Shown here in pieces: positions 24,556 through 33,013 of a DNA stretch of 64,000 nucleotides. The position numbers were made by a program, and so were the translations under genes. The notes beneath the pieces are model-generated. The model saw only the letters and a program-made list of their open reading frames with translations. It did not search any database and was not told where the DNA came from. The DNA comes from Mycobacterium terramassiliense (GTDB lineage Bacteria; Actinomycetota; Actinomycetes; Mycobacteriales; Mycobacteriaceae). The stretch covers positions 2,607,331 through 2,671,330 of the forward strand of contig NZ_LT717701.1 in NCBI RefSeq assembly GCF_900157385.1. Reading direction: 5' to 3'. Numbering within the stretch: the first letter of the stretch is position 1; each line of letters begins with the position of its first letter.

Positions 24556-25464
24556 ATGTTCACGGTCGACGAGCAGGCCACGGGTCCGCACGACGCGTCG
24601 CTCGATCACGAGCGGATCGTCCTGCAGGCGCGTGACGTCGAATTCGACTGGGCGAAGCTGCCGTTCTATTACGTGCCCAACGAGCCCTTCACCACCCATT
24701 TCTGCAACGTGCTGCACCTGCTGCTGCCGGCGGGCGAGGAATTCATCGTCGACGCGTTCAAGAACACCTTGCCCCTGATCAAGGACGATCAGCTGCGGCT
24801 CGACGTGCAGGGCTTCATCAGCCAGGAGGCCATGCATTCCCAGGCGCACGCCGGCGTGCTCGCGCACTTCGAGGCCAAGGGCATCGACGTGACGCCGTTC
24901 ACCGACCAGATGGCGTGGCTGTTCAACAAGCTCATCGGCGACCGGCCCGGGTGGAGTCCGCGACGGCGGGCGAGTTGGTTGCTGGAGCGCGTGTCGATGG
25001 TTGCTGCGCTGGAGCACTACACCGCCATCCTGGGTGAATGGGTCCTCGACACGCCGCAACACGACGCGTTGGGCACCGACCCGGTGATGCTGGACCTGCT
25101 GCGCTGGCACGGCGCCGAGGAAGTCGAACACAAGGCGGTCGCGTTCGACACCATGAAGCACCTGCGCGCCGGGTACTGGCGGCAGGTGCGCACCCAGCTG
25201 CTGGTGACGCCGTCGTTGCTGTGGTTGTTCATTCGCGGTGTGCGCTTCATGTACTCGGTCGACCCGCACATGCCGCCGGGGAGCAAACCCCGCTGGCGGG
25301 ACTACTTCCGCGCGGCGCGGCGGGGTTTGGTGCCCGGGCCGTTCGAATTCCTGGGAGTCATCGGCGCGTACTACACGCCGAACTTCCATCCCTCCAAGCT
25401 GGGCGGCGTGGGACGTGCGGTCGACTACTTGGCCAGGTCGCCCGCCGCGCGCGCGTCGTACTGA
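24556..25464 (+). CDS. Ferritin-like metal protein of the PF10118 'metal-dependent hydrolase' family
   Basis: 302 residues; the ATG at 24556 is preceded by AAGGGGG, better than the GTG 18 nt upstream. The family pattern is clear: LPFYYVPNEPFTTHF, AGEEFIVDAFK, then FISQEAMHSQAH (Gln 90, Glu 91) and WHGAEEVEHKAVAFD (Glu 188, Glu 189, Glu 191, His 192). These Glu/His pairs on long helices are the kind of ligands used by diiron oxygenases, although the family is named a hydrolase by prediction only. With a fatty-aldehyde-forming enzyme upstream and a 2Fe-2S reductase downstream, an O2-dependent step on a fatty aldehyde or acid is a reasonable inference. 26 nt after the FAAL stop. Confidence 0.85.
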   Translation: MFTVDEQATGPHDASLDHERIVLQARDVEFDWAKLPFYYVPNEPFTTHFCNVLHLLLPAGEEFIVDAFKNTLPLIKDDQLRLDVQGFISQEAMHSQAHAGVLAHFEAKGIDVTPFTDQMAWLFNKLIGDRPGWSPRRRASWLLERVSMVAALEHYTAILGEWVLDTPQHDALGTDPVMLDLLRWHGAEEVEHKAVAFDTMKHLRAGYWRQVRTQLLVTPSLLWLFIRGVRFMYSVDPHMPPGSKPRWRDYFRAARRGLVPGPFEFLGVIGAYYTPNFHPSKLGGVGRAVDYLARSPAARASY

Positions 25465-25473
25465 GGTTGCGGG

Positions 25474-26391
25474 ATGACTCAGCGCACCACCGTGACCGCG
25501 CCGGACGGCGTTTCGCTGGCGGTCCACACCTACACCGGCATCGATCCGCGCCGCCCGACCGTCCTGGCCATCCACGGCTACCCCGATAACCACCACGTGT
25601 GGGACGGCGTCGCGCAGGAGCTGGGTGAGCGCTACAACTTCGTCGCCTACGACGTGCGCGGCGTCGGCGAATCCTCAAGGCCGGCAAGCCGATCGGGGTA
25701 TCAATTTACCCACCTGGTCGACGATATCGGCGCCGTGATCGACAGCCTGGGCGTCGGCGAGGTGCATCTGCTGGGTCACGACTGGGGGTCGATCCAAGGC
25801 TGGGCGGCGGTCACCGACGAGTCGGTGATGGGCAAGGTCGCCTCGTTCACGTCGATCTCGGGGCCGCACCTGAACTACGCGGGCAGGTTCCTGCGGTCAC
25901 CGCGCACGCCGCGCGCCGTGGCCGACGTGGCCAGACAGTTCCTGGCCTCCGGATACATCTGGTTTTTCCTCTGCCCGGGTGTGCCTGAGCTCGCGATCCG
26001 GTCCGGGGCCACGATGAAAGTCTTTGCGGCCGTTGAGCGCATCGGTCGGCCACGCGGCGCCGGTTCCCGGCCCGCGGCCACGACCCGGTCGATCGATGAC
26101 TACCTCAACGGCCTCAACCTGTACCGTGCCAACATGCCCGGACCGATCCTGGCGCCGCCCGCGCGGCTGCCGCAGACACGGGTCCCGGTGCAGGTACTGG
26201 TGGCCCGTCAGGACTACTTCGTATCGCCCGCCCTGCAGCGATTCACCGGTTCCATCCCGCCCGACAGCAGGATCGTCCAGATCGAGGGCGGACATTGGGT
26301 GGTGACCTCGCATCCCGACGTCGTCGCCCAGCACACCAGCGACTGGGTCAACTCGGTCGTCGCATTCGACACTCCTAGGAATTCCCTGTGA
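25474..26391 (+). CDS. Alpha/beta hydrolase, epoxide-hydrolase-like
   Basis: 305 residues. Oxyanion-hole motif HGYPDNHHVWDG near 30, nucleophile elbow LGHDWGS with Asp 103, and a late GGHWVVTSHPD with the probable catalytic His. An Asp nucleophile in GHDWG is the pattern of epoxide hydrolases and haloalkane dehalogenases rather than esterases. The middle cap region (about 140-220) is weakly conserved. It starts 9 nt after the preceding stop and its own TGA overlaps the next GTG by 4 nt, so translation is probably coupled. It could open an epoxide formed by the neighbouring oxidative enzymes (inference). Confidence 0.88.
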   Translation: MTQRTTVTAPDGVSLAVHTYTGIDPRRPTVLAIHGYPDNHHVWDGVAQELGERYNFVAYDVRGVGESSRPASRSGYQFTHLVDDIGAVIDSLGVGEVHLLGHDWGSIQGWAAVTDESVMGKVASFTSISGPHLNYAGRFLRSPRTPRAVADVARQFLASGYIWFFLCPGVPELAIRSGATMKVFAAVERIGRPRGAGSRPAATTRSIDDYLNGLNLYRANMPGPILAPPARLPQTRVPVQVLVARQDYFVSPALQRFTGSIPPDSRIVQIEGGHWVVTSHPDVVAQHTSDWVNSVVAFDTPRNSL

Positions 26392-27464
26392 CACATGCCA
26401 TTTGGAGCTCCAGGCCCGCCGACCTATACGGCCGCCGTAAGCGCGACCGGCTTTACACGGCGTTGTGGGGGGTGGGCACGGTGTTCGGTGCCTTCGCGTC
26501 GGCGTCGCGGTGGACGCCGACGCGGGTGGTGCCGGTGCAGCGGACCACCACCGCGGTGGTCACCCAGCGCGAACTGCTCACGCCCGACGTGGTGGCGTTG
26601 ACCCTGGCCGATCCCGACGGCGGGTTGCTGCCGGCCTGGACGCCCGGCGCACACATCGACGTTCGGCTGGCCTCGGGCCGTCGCCGGCAGTATTCGCTGT
26701 GCGGGGCGCCCGGGCGGCGCACCGATTACCGGATCGCGGTGCGCCGGATCGCCGATGGCGGTGGCGGTTCGAAGGAAATGCATGACGCCTTCGACGTGGG
26801 CGACAGCCTCGTGTTCGAAGGCCCCCGCAACGCCTTCTACTTGGTCACGGACGAACAGGACGTCTTGTTTGTCATCGGCGGCATCGGGGTGACACCCATC
26901 CTGCCGATGATCCGGGTGGCCCAACAGCACGGAATCAATTGGCGCGCAATCTATGCCGGCCGGTCCCGCGACTACATGCCGCTGCTGGGCGAGGTGCTGG
27001 CGGTGGACGCCGAGCGGGTCGCCGTGTGGGCCGATGACGAGCGGGGCAGGTTCCCCACCACCGATGAGCTGCTGGCCGGGGCGGGCCCGACGACGGCCGT
27101 CTACGTGTGCGCGCCGACGGCCGTGCTCGAGGCGGTACGCACGGCTCGCGACGAACACGTCGCTGCGCCACTGCATTACGAGCGGTTCAGCCCGCCACCG
27201 GTCGTCGACGGCATCCCGTTCGAGCTGGAACTCGCGCGGTCGCAGCGGGTGCTCAGCGTGCCGGCCAACCGGTCGGCGTTGGCCGTCATGCTCGACCGCG
27301 AGCCGGCGACGGCGTACTCCTGCCAGCAAGGGTTCTGCGGGACGTGCAAGGTCAAGGTGCTGGCCGGCGAGGTCGATCGGCGCGGACGCACCGTGGAGGG
27401 CGACGACGAAATGCTCGTCTGCGTCTCGCGGGCCAAGAGTGGCCGCGTGGTGATCGACGCCTGA
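26388..27464 (+). CDS. PDR/VanB-type oxidoreductase (flavin, NAD(P), 2Fe-2S)
   Basis: 358 residues starting at a GTG that overlaps the hydrolase stop (GTGA). The flavin-binding barrel has RRQYSLCGAPG; the nucleotide-binding part has VIGGIGVTPILPMI and YAGRSRDYMPLL; a C-terminal plant-type ferredoxin domain has Cys 312, 317, 320 (CQQGFCGTC) and Cys 345. This single-chain layout is that of phthalate dioxygenase reductase and VanB, which feed electrons to oxygenases. No Rieske or P450 partner is nearby; the ferritin-like protein of the same operon is the natural candidate acceptor. Last gene of the operon, converging on a PE_PGRS gene with 9 nt between. Confidence 0.92.
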   Translation: MTHAIWSSRPADLYGRRKRDRLYTALWGVGTVFGAFASASRWTPTRVVPVQRTTTAVVTQRELLTPDVVALTLADPDGGLLPAWTPGAHIDVRLASGRRRQYSLCGAPGRRTDYRIAVRRIADGGGGSKEMHDAFDVGDSLVFEGPRNAFYLVTDEQDVLFVIGGIGVTPILPMIRVAQQHGINWRAIYAGRSRDYMPLLGEVLAVDAERVAVWADDERGRFPTTDELLAGAGPTTAVYVCAPTAVLEAVRTARDEHVAAPLHYERFSPPPVVDGIPFELELARSQRVLSVPANRSALAVMLDREPATAYSCQQGFCGTCKVKVLAGEVDRRGRTVEGDDEMLVCVSRAKSGRVVIDA

Positions 27465-27473
27465 CGGCGCGGG

Positions 27474-29036
27474 CTACGACCCGGCCGTCCCCGTCGTGCC
27501 GTATAGCAGACCGCGCTGGCCGCCGGGTCCGCCGTGACCCGCGCCGGCCGGGTTGCCGTTGCCACCGGCACCGCCATTGCCGATCAGCACCGAGCTGCCA
27601 CCGGCGCCCCCGACACCGATGCCCGTGCCGCTCGGGCTGCCCGCGCCGCCGCCCTGACCGCCGTCTCCGGATATCAGGCCGCTCCGGCCGCCGTTGCCAC
27701 CATGGCCGCCGTTTTGGTTACCCCCCGCGATTGCGTTCCCGCCGTGCCCGCCGGCACCGCCGTTGCCGAACAGCCCAATCGCGTTGCCGCCGTTGCCGCC
27801 GTCGGCGCCGGGTTCGAACGTCACCAGGGGGTTGCCGCCGTTGCCACCGGAACCGCCATTGCCCCACAGCAACCCGCCGTTGCCTCCGTCGGCGCCGGCT
27901 ATCAGTGCCGAACTGCCGCCGGCGCCACCGTTGCCGATCAGGCCGACACCCCCGCCCGGGCCAGGAGCAAAGACGTAGTGCGTCGTACCGATGACAAAGT
28001 CCATACCGGGCCCACCGTTGCCCCCGTTGCCATAGAAGAATCCGCCCGTCCCGCCGCCCACCGAGGTCCCGCCGTTGCCGCCGTTGCCGACCAAATAGGC
28101 AGCGCCGGGCAGGCCCCCGATGTTCGCGCCCAGTCCACCGCTGCCCGCGTTACCGAACAGCCCGGCGTTACCGCCGTTGCCACCGGAACCGGTGGGGACC
28201 GTGTTGGTGACGCCCAGGGTGCCGCTGCCGCCACCGTCGCCGCCGTTGCCGACCAACGAGTAGGCGGTGCCACCGGTGCCGCCGTCGCCGTTGACATGGA
28301 TGCCGCTGCCCCCCATACCGCCGTTGCCGCCGTTGGTGAACAGCCCGAAGGCGCTGCCGCCGTCGCCGCCGCGGCCACCGCCGCCGTTGAGGGCCACGTC
28401 CGCGCCACCGGCGCCGCCGTTGCCCCCGCCGCCGAACAGCCCGCCCATGCCGCCGTTGCCGCCGTTGCCGCCGAAGAAGCCGGCGGCGGGGTTGTTCGCG
28501 CCGGCCCCGCCGTCGCCGCCGCGACCCCACAGCAGGCCGGCCGCGCCGCCGTTGCCGCCGGCTTGGCCGGTGCCCGGGGCGCCGGACCCGCCGTTGCCGC
28601 CGTTGCCGATCAGGATGCCGCCGTCCCCGCCGTTCAACCCGCTGCCGGCGGGCGCGTTCGCGCCGTCGCCGATCAGGGGGCGGCCCAACAGCGCCTGGGT
28701 GGGCGCGTTGATCACCGCGACGATGTCTTGCTCGAGGGTCTGCAGCGGCGTGGCGTTGGCGGCCTCGGCGGCGGCATACGCTCCCGAACCGGCCGTGAGC
28801 GCGTGCACGAACTGGTCATGGAACGCCGTCGCCCGCGCGGCGAGTTCCTGGAAGGCCTGCCCGTGCCCCGCAAACAACGCCGCGACTCCCGCCGACACCT
28901 CATCGGCACCGGCGGCCAGCATTCGTGTCGTCGTGGCCGCCGCCGCGGTGTTGGCCGAGCCGATCGCCGAACCGAGGCGCGAGAGATCGGTCGCCGCCGT
29001 GGTGATCGCCTCCGGCGCCGCTACCAGATATGACAT
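27474..29036 (-). CDS. PE_PGRS family protein
   Basis: 520 residues. The ATG at 29036 has GGAGG at ideal spacing and begins the PE domain (SYLVAAPEAITTAATDLSRLGSAIG, about 1-95) with linker QALLGRPLIGDG. The rest is PGRS: GGxGG repeats broken by LxGNGG, VGNGG and LLWGxGG blocks and a single non-repeat insert (IGTTHYVFAPGPGGG near 370). It ends GQRGLLYGTTGTAGS. Such proteins are cell-surface or secreted through ESX-5; the function is unknown. The reverse strand is also open over most of the PGRS part, which is a by-product of the GC-rich repeats. Confidence 0.95.
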   Translation of the reverse strand: MSYLVAAPEAITTAATDLSRLGSAIGSANTAAAATTTRMLAAGADEVSAGVAALFAGHGQAFQELAARATAFHDQFVHALTAGSGAYAAAEAANATPLQTLEQDIVAVINAPTQALLGRPLIGDGANAPAGSGLNGGDGGILIGNGGNGGSGAPGTGQAGGNGGAAGLLWGRGGDGGAGANNPAAGFFGGNGGNGGMGGLFGGGGNGGAGGADVALNGGGGRGGDGGSAFGLFTNGGNGGMGGSGIHVNGDGGTGGTAYSLVGNGGDGGGSGTLGVTNTVPTGSGGNGGNAGLFGNAGSGGLGANIGGLPGAAYLVGNGGNGGTSVGGGTGGFFYGNGGNGGPGMDFVIGTTHYVFAPGPGGGVGLIGNGGAGGSSALIAGADGGNGGLLWGNGGSGGNGGNPLVTFEPGADGGNGGNAIGLFGNGGAGGHGGNAIAGGNQNGGHGGNGGRSGLISGDGGQGGGAGSPSGTGIGVGGAGGSSVLIGNGGAGGNGNPAGAGHGGPGGQRGLLYGTTGTAGS

Positions 29037-29269
29037 CAGTCCTCCGTGGCAAATAATTCGTAAGCGGCGAGCAAGGGCCCGCCGGGCGAAAGACCGGCAG
29101 AGCGTATCACGATTGCCGCGCGGTTTCTGGTTTCTCGCAGCGCTTTTGGCACTCAGCGGCGCTGTGCCACAGGTGTGGTCGCAGCGCTGCGCGACGCGGT
29201 TGTGGAGCGGGAGGGCGAACTTTCGCCGAAGGATGTTTCGAACACGCGTGCGATGGCTATGTCTAGGGC

Positions 29270-29485
29270 ATGATTGACAACACGGAGCAGGCGCCGCGCG
29301 AAAATCCCGAGAAGGACAGGTCCGGCTGGGTGACCGGGGACGAGCCGATGACGGGACCCCAACGCAGCTACCTGCACACGCTGGCCCAGGAGGCCGGTCG
29401 CGGCGTTCCCGACGACATGACGAAAGCGCAAGCCTCCGCGATGATCGAGGAATTGCAACGGCAAACGGGACGTGGCGCCGACTAG
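29270..29485 (+). CDS. DUF3072 family small protein
   Basis: 71 residues: a hydrophilic start, then GDEPMTGPQRSYLHTLAQEAGRGVPDDMTKAQASAMIEELQ, the signature of the DUF3072 family, short soluble helical proteins of unknown role in actinobacteria. The last codons overlap the 3' end of the convergent BrkB gene by 4 nt. Divergent from the PE_PGRS gene, with a 233-nt gap in which I see nothing specific. Confidence 0.85.
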   Translation: MIDNTEQAPRENPEKDRSGWVTGDEPMTGPQRSYLHTLAQEAGRGVPDDMTKAQASAMIEELQRQTGRGAD

Positions 29486-30489
29486 CCCGCGGGCCGGCTG
29501 CGGACGGTCGGCGTCTGCGGATCGGTCGCTTTGGTGGTGAGGTCGCGGAACCTGACGGTGACACGCTGAAATCCCTTGACGCGCTCGGCTTTTGCCCGCT
29601 TGGCGTATGTCTTGCGGTCGGCCTCGGTCAGGTCCGCATCCTCGACGAACGGGGTGAGCAACGCGCGCGGGTATAGCCGCTCCACGAGAACGACGTTGAT
29701 CTCGGCGCAGATCACCAGGGTCGACGACACGAGGAAAAGGAACGCCAGCAGCCCCAGCACAAGCGCGAAGACACTGTTGGTGGCGCTGGCCGTCTTCACC
29801 GTGTGCCCGACGTAGCCGGCGCCGAACCGCTGCAGAATTTGCCAAATGAGCGCCGCCGCAAGCGCTCCCGGCCAGACCTGGCGGTAGGTGAGTTGCCGGG
29901 CGGTGGTCACGCGGAATGCGACCAAGCAGATCAGGCCGTTGATGGCGATGGCCGCGAGCGTCAGGCCGAACTTCCCGGCGACGCCCAGCGAGCCGGTGGC
30001 CTGGCCGACTGCGGACAGGACGGTGGAGGCGACGGCGGCGGACCCGAGGACCAACAACAACAGCGCGCTGCGCACGCGCGACCATATCGGGTTGGGACGG
30101 TTGTTTCTCGGGACGGCCCACACCGAGTCCATCGCGTTCTGGACCGCCTGACCGACGCCCAGACCGCCATAGAGTGCCCCCGCGATGCCGACGACCACGG
30201 CGACGGTGCCACCGCTGAGCCCCTCGGGCTGGTGCAATTGGCTTCCGATGACCGGGAATTGGCTCAGCGTGCTGTGCAGCACCTGGTCCTGCAGATCGGG
30301 CCGTCCGGCCAGGATCACCCCGAGGCCCGTGGTCAGCAGGAGCAGCAGCGGGAACAGCGACACGAACCCGTAGTAGGTGATCAGGGCGGACAGATAGCCG
30401 CCTTGATCATCGAGGTACTTGTAGATGACGGCGATCACCACGCCGACGGCGCGGTTCCGTCGCTGCAGCCTGTCCAGCCAGCCGACCAT
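29482..30489 (-). CDS. YihY/BrkB-family inner membrane protein
   Basis: 335 residues with about six membrane helices. Family blocks are DDQGGYLSALITYYGFVSLFPLLLL near 30, YGGLGVGQAVQNAMDSVW near 110, and the late GHTVKTASATNSVFALVLGLLAFLFL followed by EINVVLVERLYPRAL. The C-terminal ~55 residues are charged and cytoplasmic. The family is widespread; an old ribonuclease BN assignment is considered wrong and transport or envelope roles are not settled. Confidence 0.92.
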   Translation of the reverse strand: MVGWLDRLQRRNRAVGVVIAVIYKYLDDQGGYLSALITYYGFVSLFPLLLLLTTGLGVILAGRPDLQDQVLHSTLSQFPVIGSQLHQPEGLSGGTVAVVVGIAGALYGGLGVGQAVQNAMDSVWAVPRNNRPNPIWSRVRSALLLLVLGSAAVASTVLSAVGQATGSLGVAGKFGLTLAAIAINGLICLVAFRVTTARQLTYRQVWPGALAAALIWQILQRFGAGYVGHTVKTASATNSVFALVLGLLAFLFLVSSTLVICAEINVVLVERLYPRALLTPFVEDADLTEADRKTYAKRAKAERVKGFQRVTVRFRDLTTKATDPQTPTVRSRPAG

Positions 30490-30630
30490 CCGTGCTCACT
30501 TCATCTCGCAAAGCCGATACCAACCGATCGGCTCGTCAGGTCATACCCGGATTTATAAACGGTCAACCGCGCTGGTTTGCTTCGCTCAGCACGCGTTGCC
30601 GCCGGCTGCGCGACCGCATAGCCTCGATCG

Positions 30631-31323
30631 ATGGCCAAAGTCCTGTTCGTGATGACCGCAACGGGTTACTGGGCGCTCAAGGACGGGACCAGGCACCCGA
30701 CCGGGTATTGGGCCGAAGAGTTCGCCGCCCCGTACAGCGCGCTCAGCGGCGCCGGCCACGAGGTCGTCGTGGCCACCCCCGGCGGCGTCGTGCCGTACGT
30801 GGACGTGATGAGCCTGCGTCCCTCGATGGCGGGCAGCGAAGAGATCGCCCGGCAACTCGAGGAGACCCTGCGATCGGCCGAAGAGTTGCGCAGGCCAATC
30901 GAACTGGCCGACGCGCGCCTGGACGATTACGACGCCGTCTATTACCCCGGCGGCCACGGTCCCATGGAGGACTTGTGGCGGGACGCCGACTCGGGTCGAC
31001 TCCTGACTGCCGCGCTCGCGTCGGGCAAGCCCCTGGCCATCGTGTGCCATGCGCCGGTCGCCCTGCTCGCCACCCGGCGCAAGGGTGTCTCACCCTTTGC
31101 CGGTTACCGGGTCACCGCCTACACCAACGACGAGGAGGATGCGGTCGGCCTGCGGGAGAAGGCCCCATGGACCGCCGAGGACGAATTGGTCAGGCTGGGT
31201 GTCGACTTCGTCCGCGGCGAGATTTGGAAACCGTTCACGGTCGTGGACCGCAACCTCTACACCGGCCAGAACCCCGCCTCGGCCGCACCGCTCGCCCAGG
31301 AATTGCTCAAAGTACTCAAGTGA
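30631..31323 (+). CDS. DJ-1/PfpI (Hsp31-like) family protein
   Basis: 230 residues. The class I glutamine amidotransferase-like fold is shown by the N-terminal VLFVMTATG and GYWAEEFAAPY, AVYYPGGHGPMEDL, and the nucleophile elbow AIVCHAPVALL with Cys 139. A length of about 230 with the GYW.EE motif fits the Hsp31/glyoxalase III-like branch that detoxifies methylglyoxal or acts as a deglycase/chaperone. Divergent from brkB with a 141-nt gap. Confidence 0.9.
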   Translation: MAKVLFVMTATGYWALKDGTRHPTGYWAEEFAAPYSALSGAGHEVVVATPGGVVPYVDVMSLRPSMAGSEEIARQLEETLRSAEELRRPIELADARLDDYDAVYYPGGHGPMEDLWRDADSGRLLTAALASGKPLAIVCHAPVALLATRRKGVSPFAGYRVTAYTNDEEDAVGLREKAPWTAEDELVRLGVDFVRGEIWKPFTVVDRNLYTGQNPASAAPLAQELLKVLK

Positions 31324-31445
31324 CGAACCGCCGCCGGTGCGCTGCACCTGGTTGCTGAAAATCGGGAAAACGCCGGTCAGCGAGCCCGCGCAGCGATTAA
31401 ATCAGTACGTAGCGGGCATCGAGGGCATACGGCAGGAGGACCGAC

Positions 31446-31781
31446 ATGACCGAGGCGATCGCGGCAGGCGTGAGCACAACGAGACCGGGCGGGTCGAAAC
31501 GCAGTCGAACACGTTGCGCGGTAGGGGCTTTCGCGCTCGCGTTGGCGGGACTGCCGGCGATCGCCATCGCCGAACCGGCCATCAGCCGCGCGGACGATCC
31601 GCCCCCTTGCGCCCCCGGCTGGGCGTGGAGCGTCGACTTGAATCAATGCGTGTTCGTGCTTCCCGCCGCAAACGGCCCCGGCGGACCCGGGGGACCGGGC
31701 GGCCCCGGTGGCCCCGGCGGGCCGGGCGGGCCCGGCGGACCGGGGGGCCCGGGCGGTCCCGGCGGCCCGGGCCGCCACTAG
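31446..31781 (+). CDS. Small secreted collagen-like (GPG repeat) protein
   Basis: 111 residues. A perfect AGGAGG 6 nt before the ATG. A signal peptide with a hydrophobic core (VGAFALALAGLPAIAIA) is followed by a short mature head with two Cys (PPPCAPGWAWSVDLNQCVFVLP) and then only about eleven GPG triplets to the C-terminus. Gly-Pro-Gly runs can form collagen-like or polyproline-type rods. No function is known. The repeat DNA (about 31678-31778) is prone to length change. Confidence 0.85.
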   Translation: MTEAIAAGVSTTRPGGSKRSRTRCAVGAFALALAGLPAIAIAEPAISRADDPPPCAPGWAWSVDLNQCVFVLPAANGPGGPGGPGGPGGPGGPGGPGGPGGPGGPGGPGRH

Positions 31782-31782
31782 T

Positions 31783-31878
31783 CAACGGGTGAGTGTGCGT
31801 CCCGGGTTTCGCAACGGGTGAGTGTGCGTCCTGGGCTTCGCGTGTGAGTCCTGGGCTTCGCGTGTGAGTCCTGGGTCG
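31783..31878 (+). repeat. 29-bp direct repeats, left arm of an inverted array
   Basis: Two 29-bp units at 31783-31811 and 31812-31840 (CAACGGGTGAGTGTGCG... followed by GGCTTCG), then two shortened copies at 31841-31860 and 31861-31878. Both full units share AGTGTGCG-N5-GG(C/T)TTCG with the opposite-strand form of the array at 31913-31999. Confidence 0.85.
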
Positions 31879-31912
31879 AAAAAACGCCCAGATCTCGCCC
31901 CCGGCGCACACT

Positions 31913-32016
31913 CGAAGCCGTCAGCGCACACTGGTGCGCCGCGAAGCCGTCAGCGCACACAGGTGCGCCGCGAAGCCGTCAGCGCACACTGGTGCGCCGG
32001 GAAGCCGCAGCGCTGG
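31913..32016 (-). repeat. Three tandem 29-bp repeats, right arm of an inverted array
   Basis: Units at 31913-31941, 31942-31970 and 31971-31999 (CGAAGCCGTCAGCGCACACT...) differ by one or two bases, and a decayed fourth copy begins at 32000. Read on the minus strand each contains AGTGTGCG-N5-GGCTTCG, the same core as the left arm, so the two arrays are opposed and could pair. There are no spacers between units, so it is not a CRISPR array. It separates the collagen-like gene from the methyltransferase at 32081. Confidence 0.85.
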
Positions 32017-32080
32017 CCCGCTCCCGCAGTCGTTATACTGGCTAAATAAAGCTTGATTTCTACACTGGGGAGCAGGGCGC

Positions 32081-33013
32081 ATGCCACGCACAGACAACGA
32101 CACCTGGGACTTGGCCACCAGCGTGGGAGTGACGGCCACGATGGTCGCGGCGGCCCGGGCGATCGCCACCAACGCCGACAACCCGCCGATCGAGGACCGG
32201 TTCGCCGAACCGCTGGTCCGCGCGGTCGGCGTGGAGTTCTTCACACGATGGGTCAGCGGCGACCTGAGCGCCGCGGACGTCGATCACGAGGATTCGACCT
32301 GGAAGCTCGAGCACATGCCCGACGCGATGGCCGCCCGTACCCGCTTCTTCGACTCGTTCTTCCACGACGCGACCGACGCCGGAATACGCCAGGCCGTGAT
32401 CCTGGCGTCGGGCCTCGACGCGCGCGCCTACCGGCTGGCGTGGCCGGCGGACCTGACCCTCTTCGAAATCGACCAACCGGAGGTGATCGAGTTCAAGGCC
32501 GCGACCCTGGCCGGGCTGGGCGTCACTCCGAGGGCCGACTTGCGCACCGTCGCAATCGATTTGCGAAACGATTGGCCTAAGGCATTGCGGGAAGCCGGTT
32601 TTGACGCGAGCCGGCCCACGGCGTGGATCGCCGAGGGCCTCTTCGGCTACCTGCCGCCGGAAGCTCAGGACCGGCTGCTGGACAACGTCACCGCGCTCAG
32701 CGCCGGCGGCAGCCGACTGGCCTGCGAGGCCGTCCCGGAAACGCCGGATCGGGACCGCGAACGCGCGCGGGAGATGATGCGCGTCGCCGCCGCCAAATGG
32801 CGTGAGCACGGTCTCGACCTGGAGTTTGCCGATCTGGGCTTCGAGGGCGAGCGCAACGACGTCGAGGCCTATCTCCAAGGCCTGGGGTGGCGCACCACCG
32901 GCACCCCGATGAGTCAGCTGCTGACCGAGATCGGTCTCGCGGCCATCCCGCAGACCAACGACTCGGTGTCGGTGGCGGACACAATTTATTACACGTCCAT
33001 ACTGGGCGGATGA
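32081..33013 (+). CDS. SAM-dependent methyltransferase, TIGR00027/Rv0145-type
   Basis: 310 residues with the typical mycobacterial beginning (WDLATSVGVTATMVAAARAIAT, EDRFAEPLVRAVG), the SAM-binding block VILASGLDARAYRL near 105, FEIDQPEVIEFK near 128, and AEGLFGYLPPEAQD near 187. This LCMT-like family is strongly expanded in mycobacteria; substrates are mostly unknown. Its TGA overlaps the ATG of the next methyltransferase. Confidence 0.92.
   Translation: MPRTDNDTWDLATSVGVTATMVAAARAIATNADNPPIEDRFAEPLVRAVGVEFFTRWVSGDLSAADVDHEDSTWKLEHMPDAMAARTRFFDSFFHDATDAGIRQAVILASGLDARAYRLAWPADLTLFEIDQPEVIEFKAATLAGLGVTPRADLRTVAIDLRNDWPKALREAGFDASRPTAWIAEGLFGYLPPEAQDRLLDNVTALSAGGSRLACEAVPETPDRDRERAREMMRVAAAKWREHGLDLEFADLGFEGERNDVEAYLQGLGWRTTGTPMSQLLTEIGLAAIPQTNDSVSVADTIYYTSILGG

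Noticed and set aside
27534..29033. Plus-strand open frame opposite the PE_PGRS gene (Ala/Val/Thr-rich)
   Set aside because: Produced by the complement of GGxGG repeats; no start signal or homology pattern.
31783..32016. CRISPR array
   Set aside because: The repeats are directly abutting 29-bp tandem units without unique spacers, and no cas genes are present.
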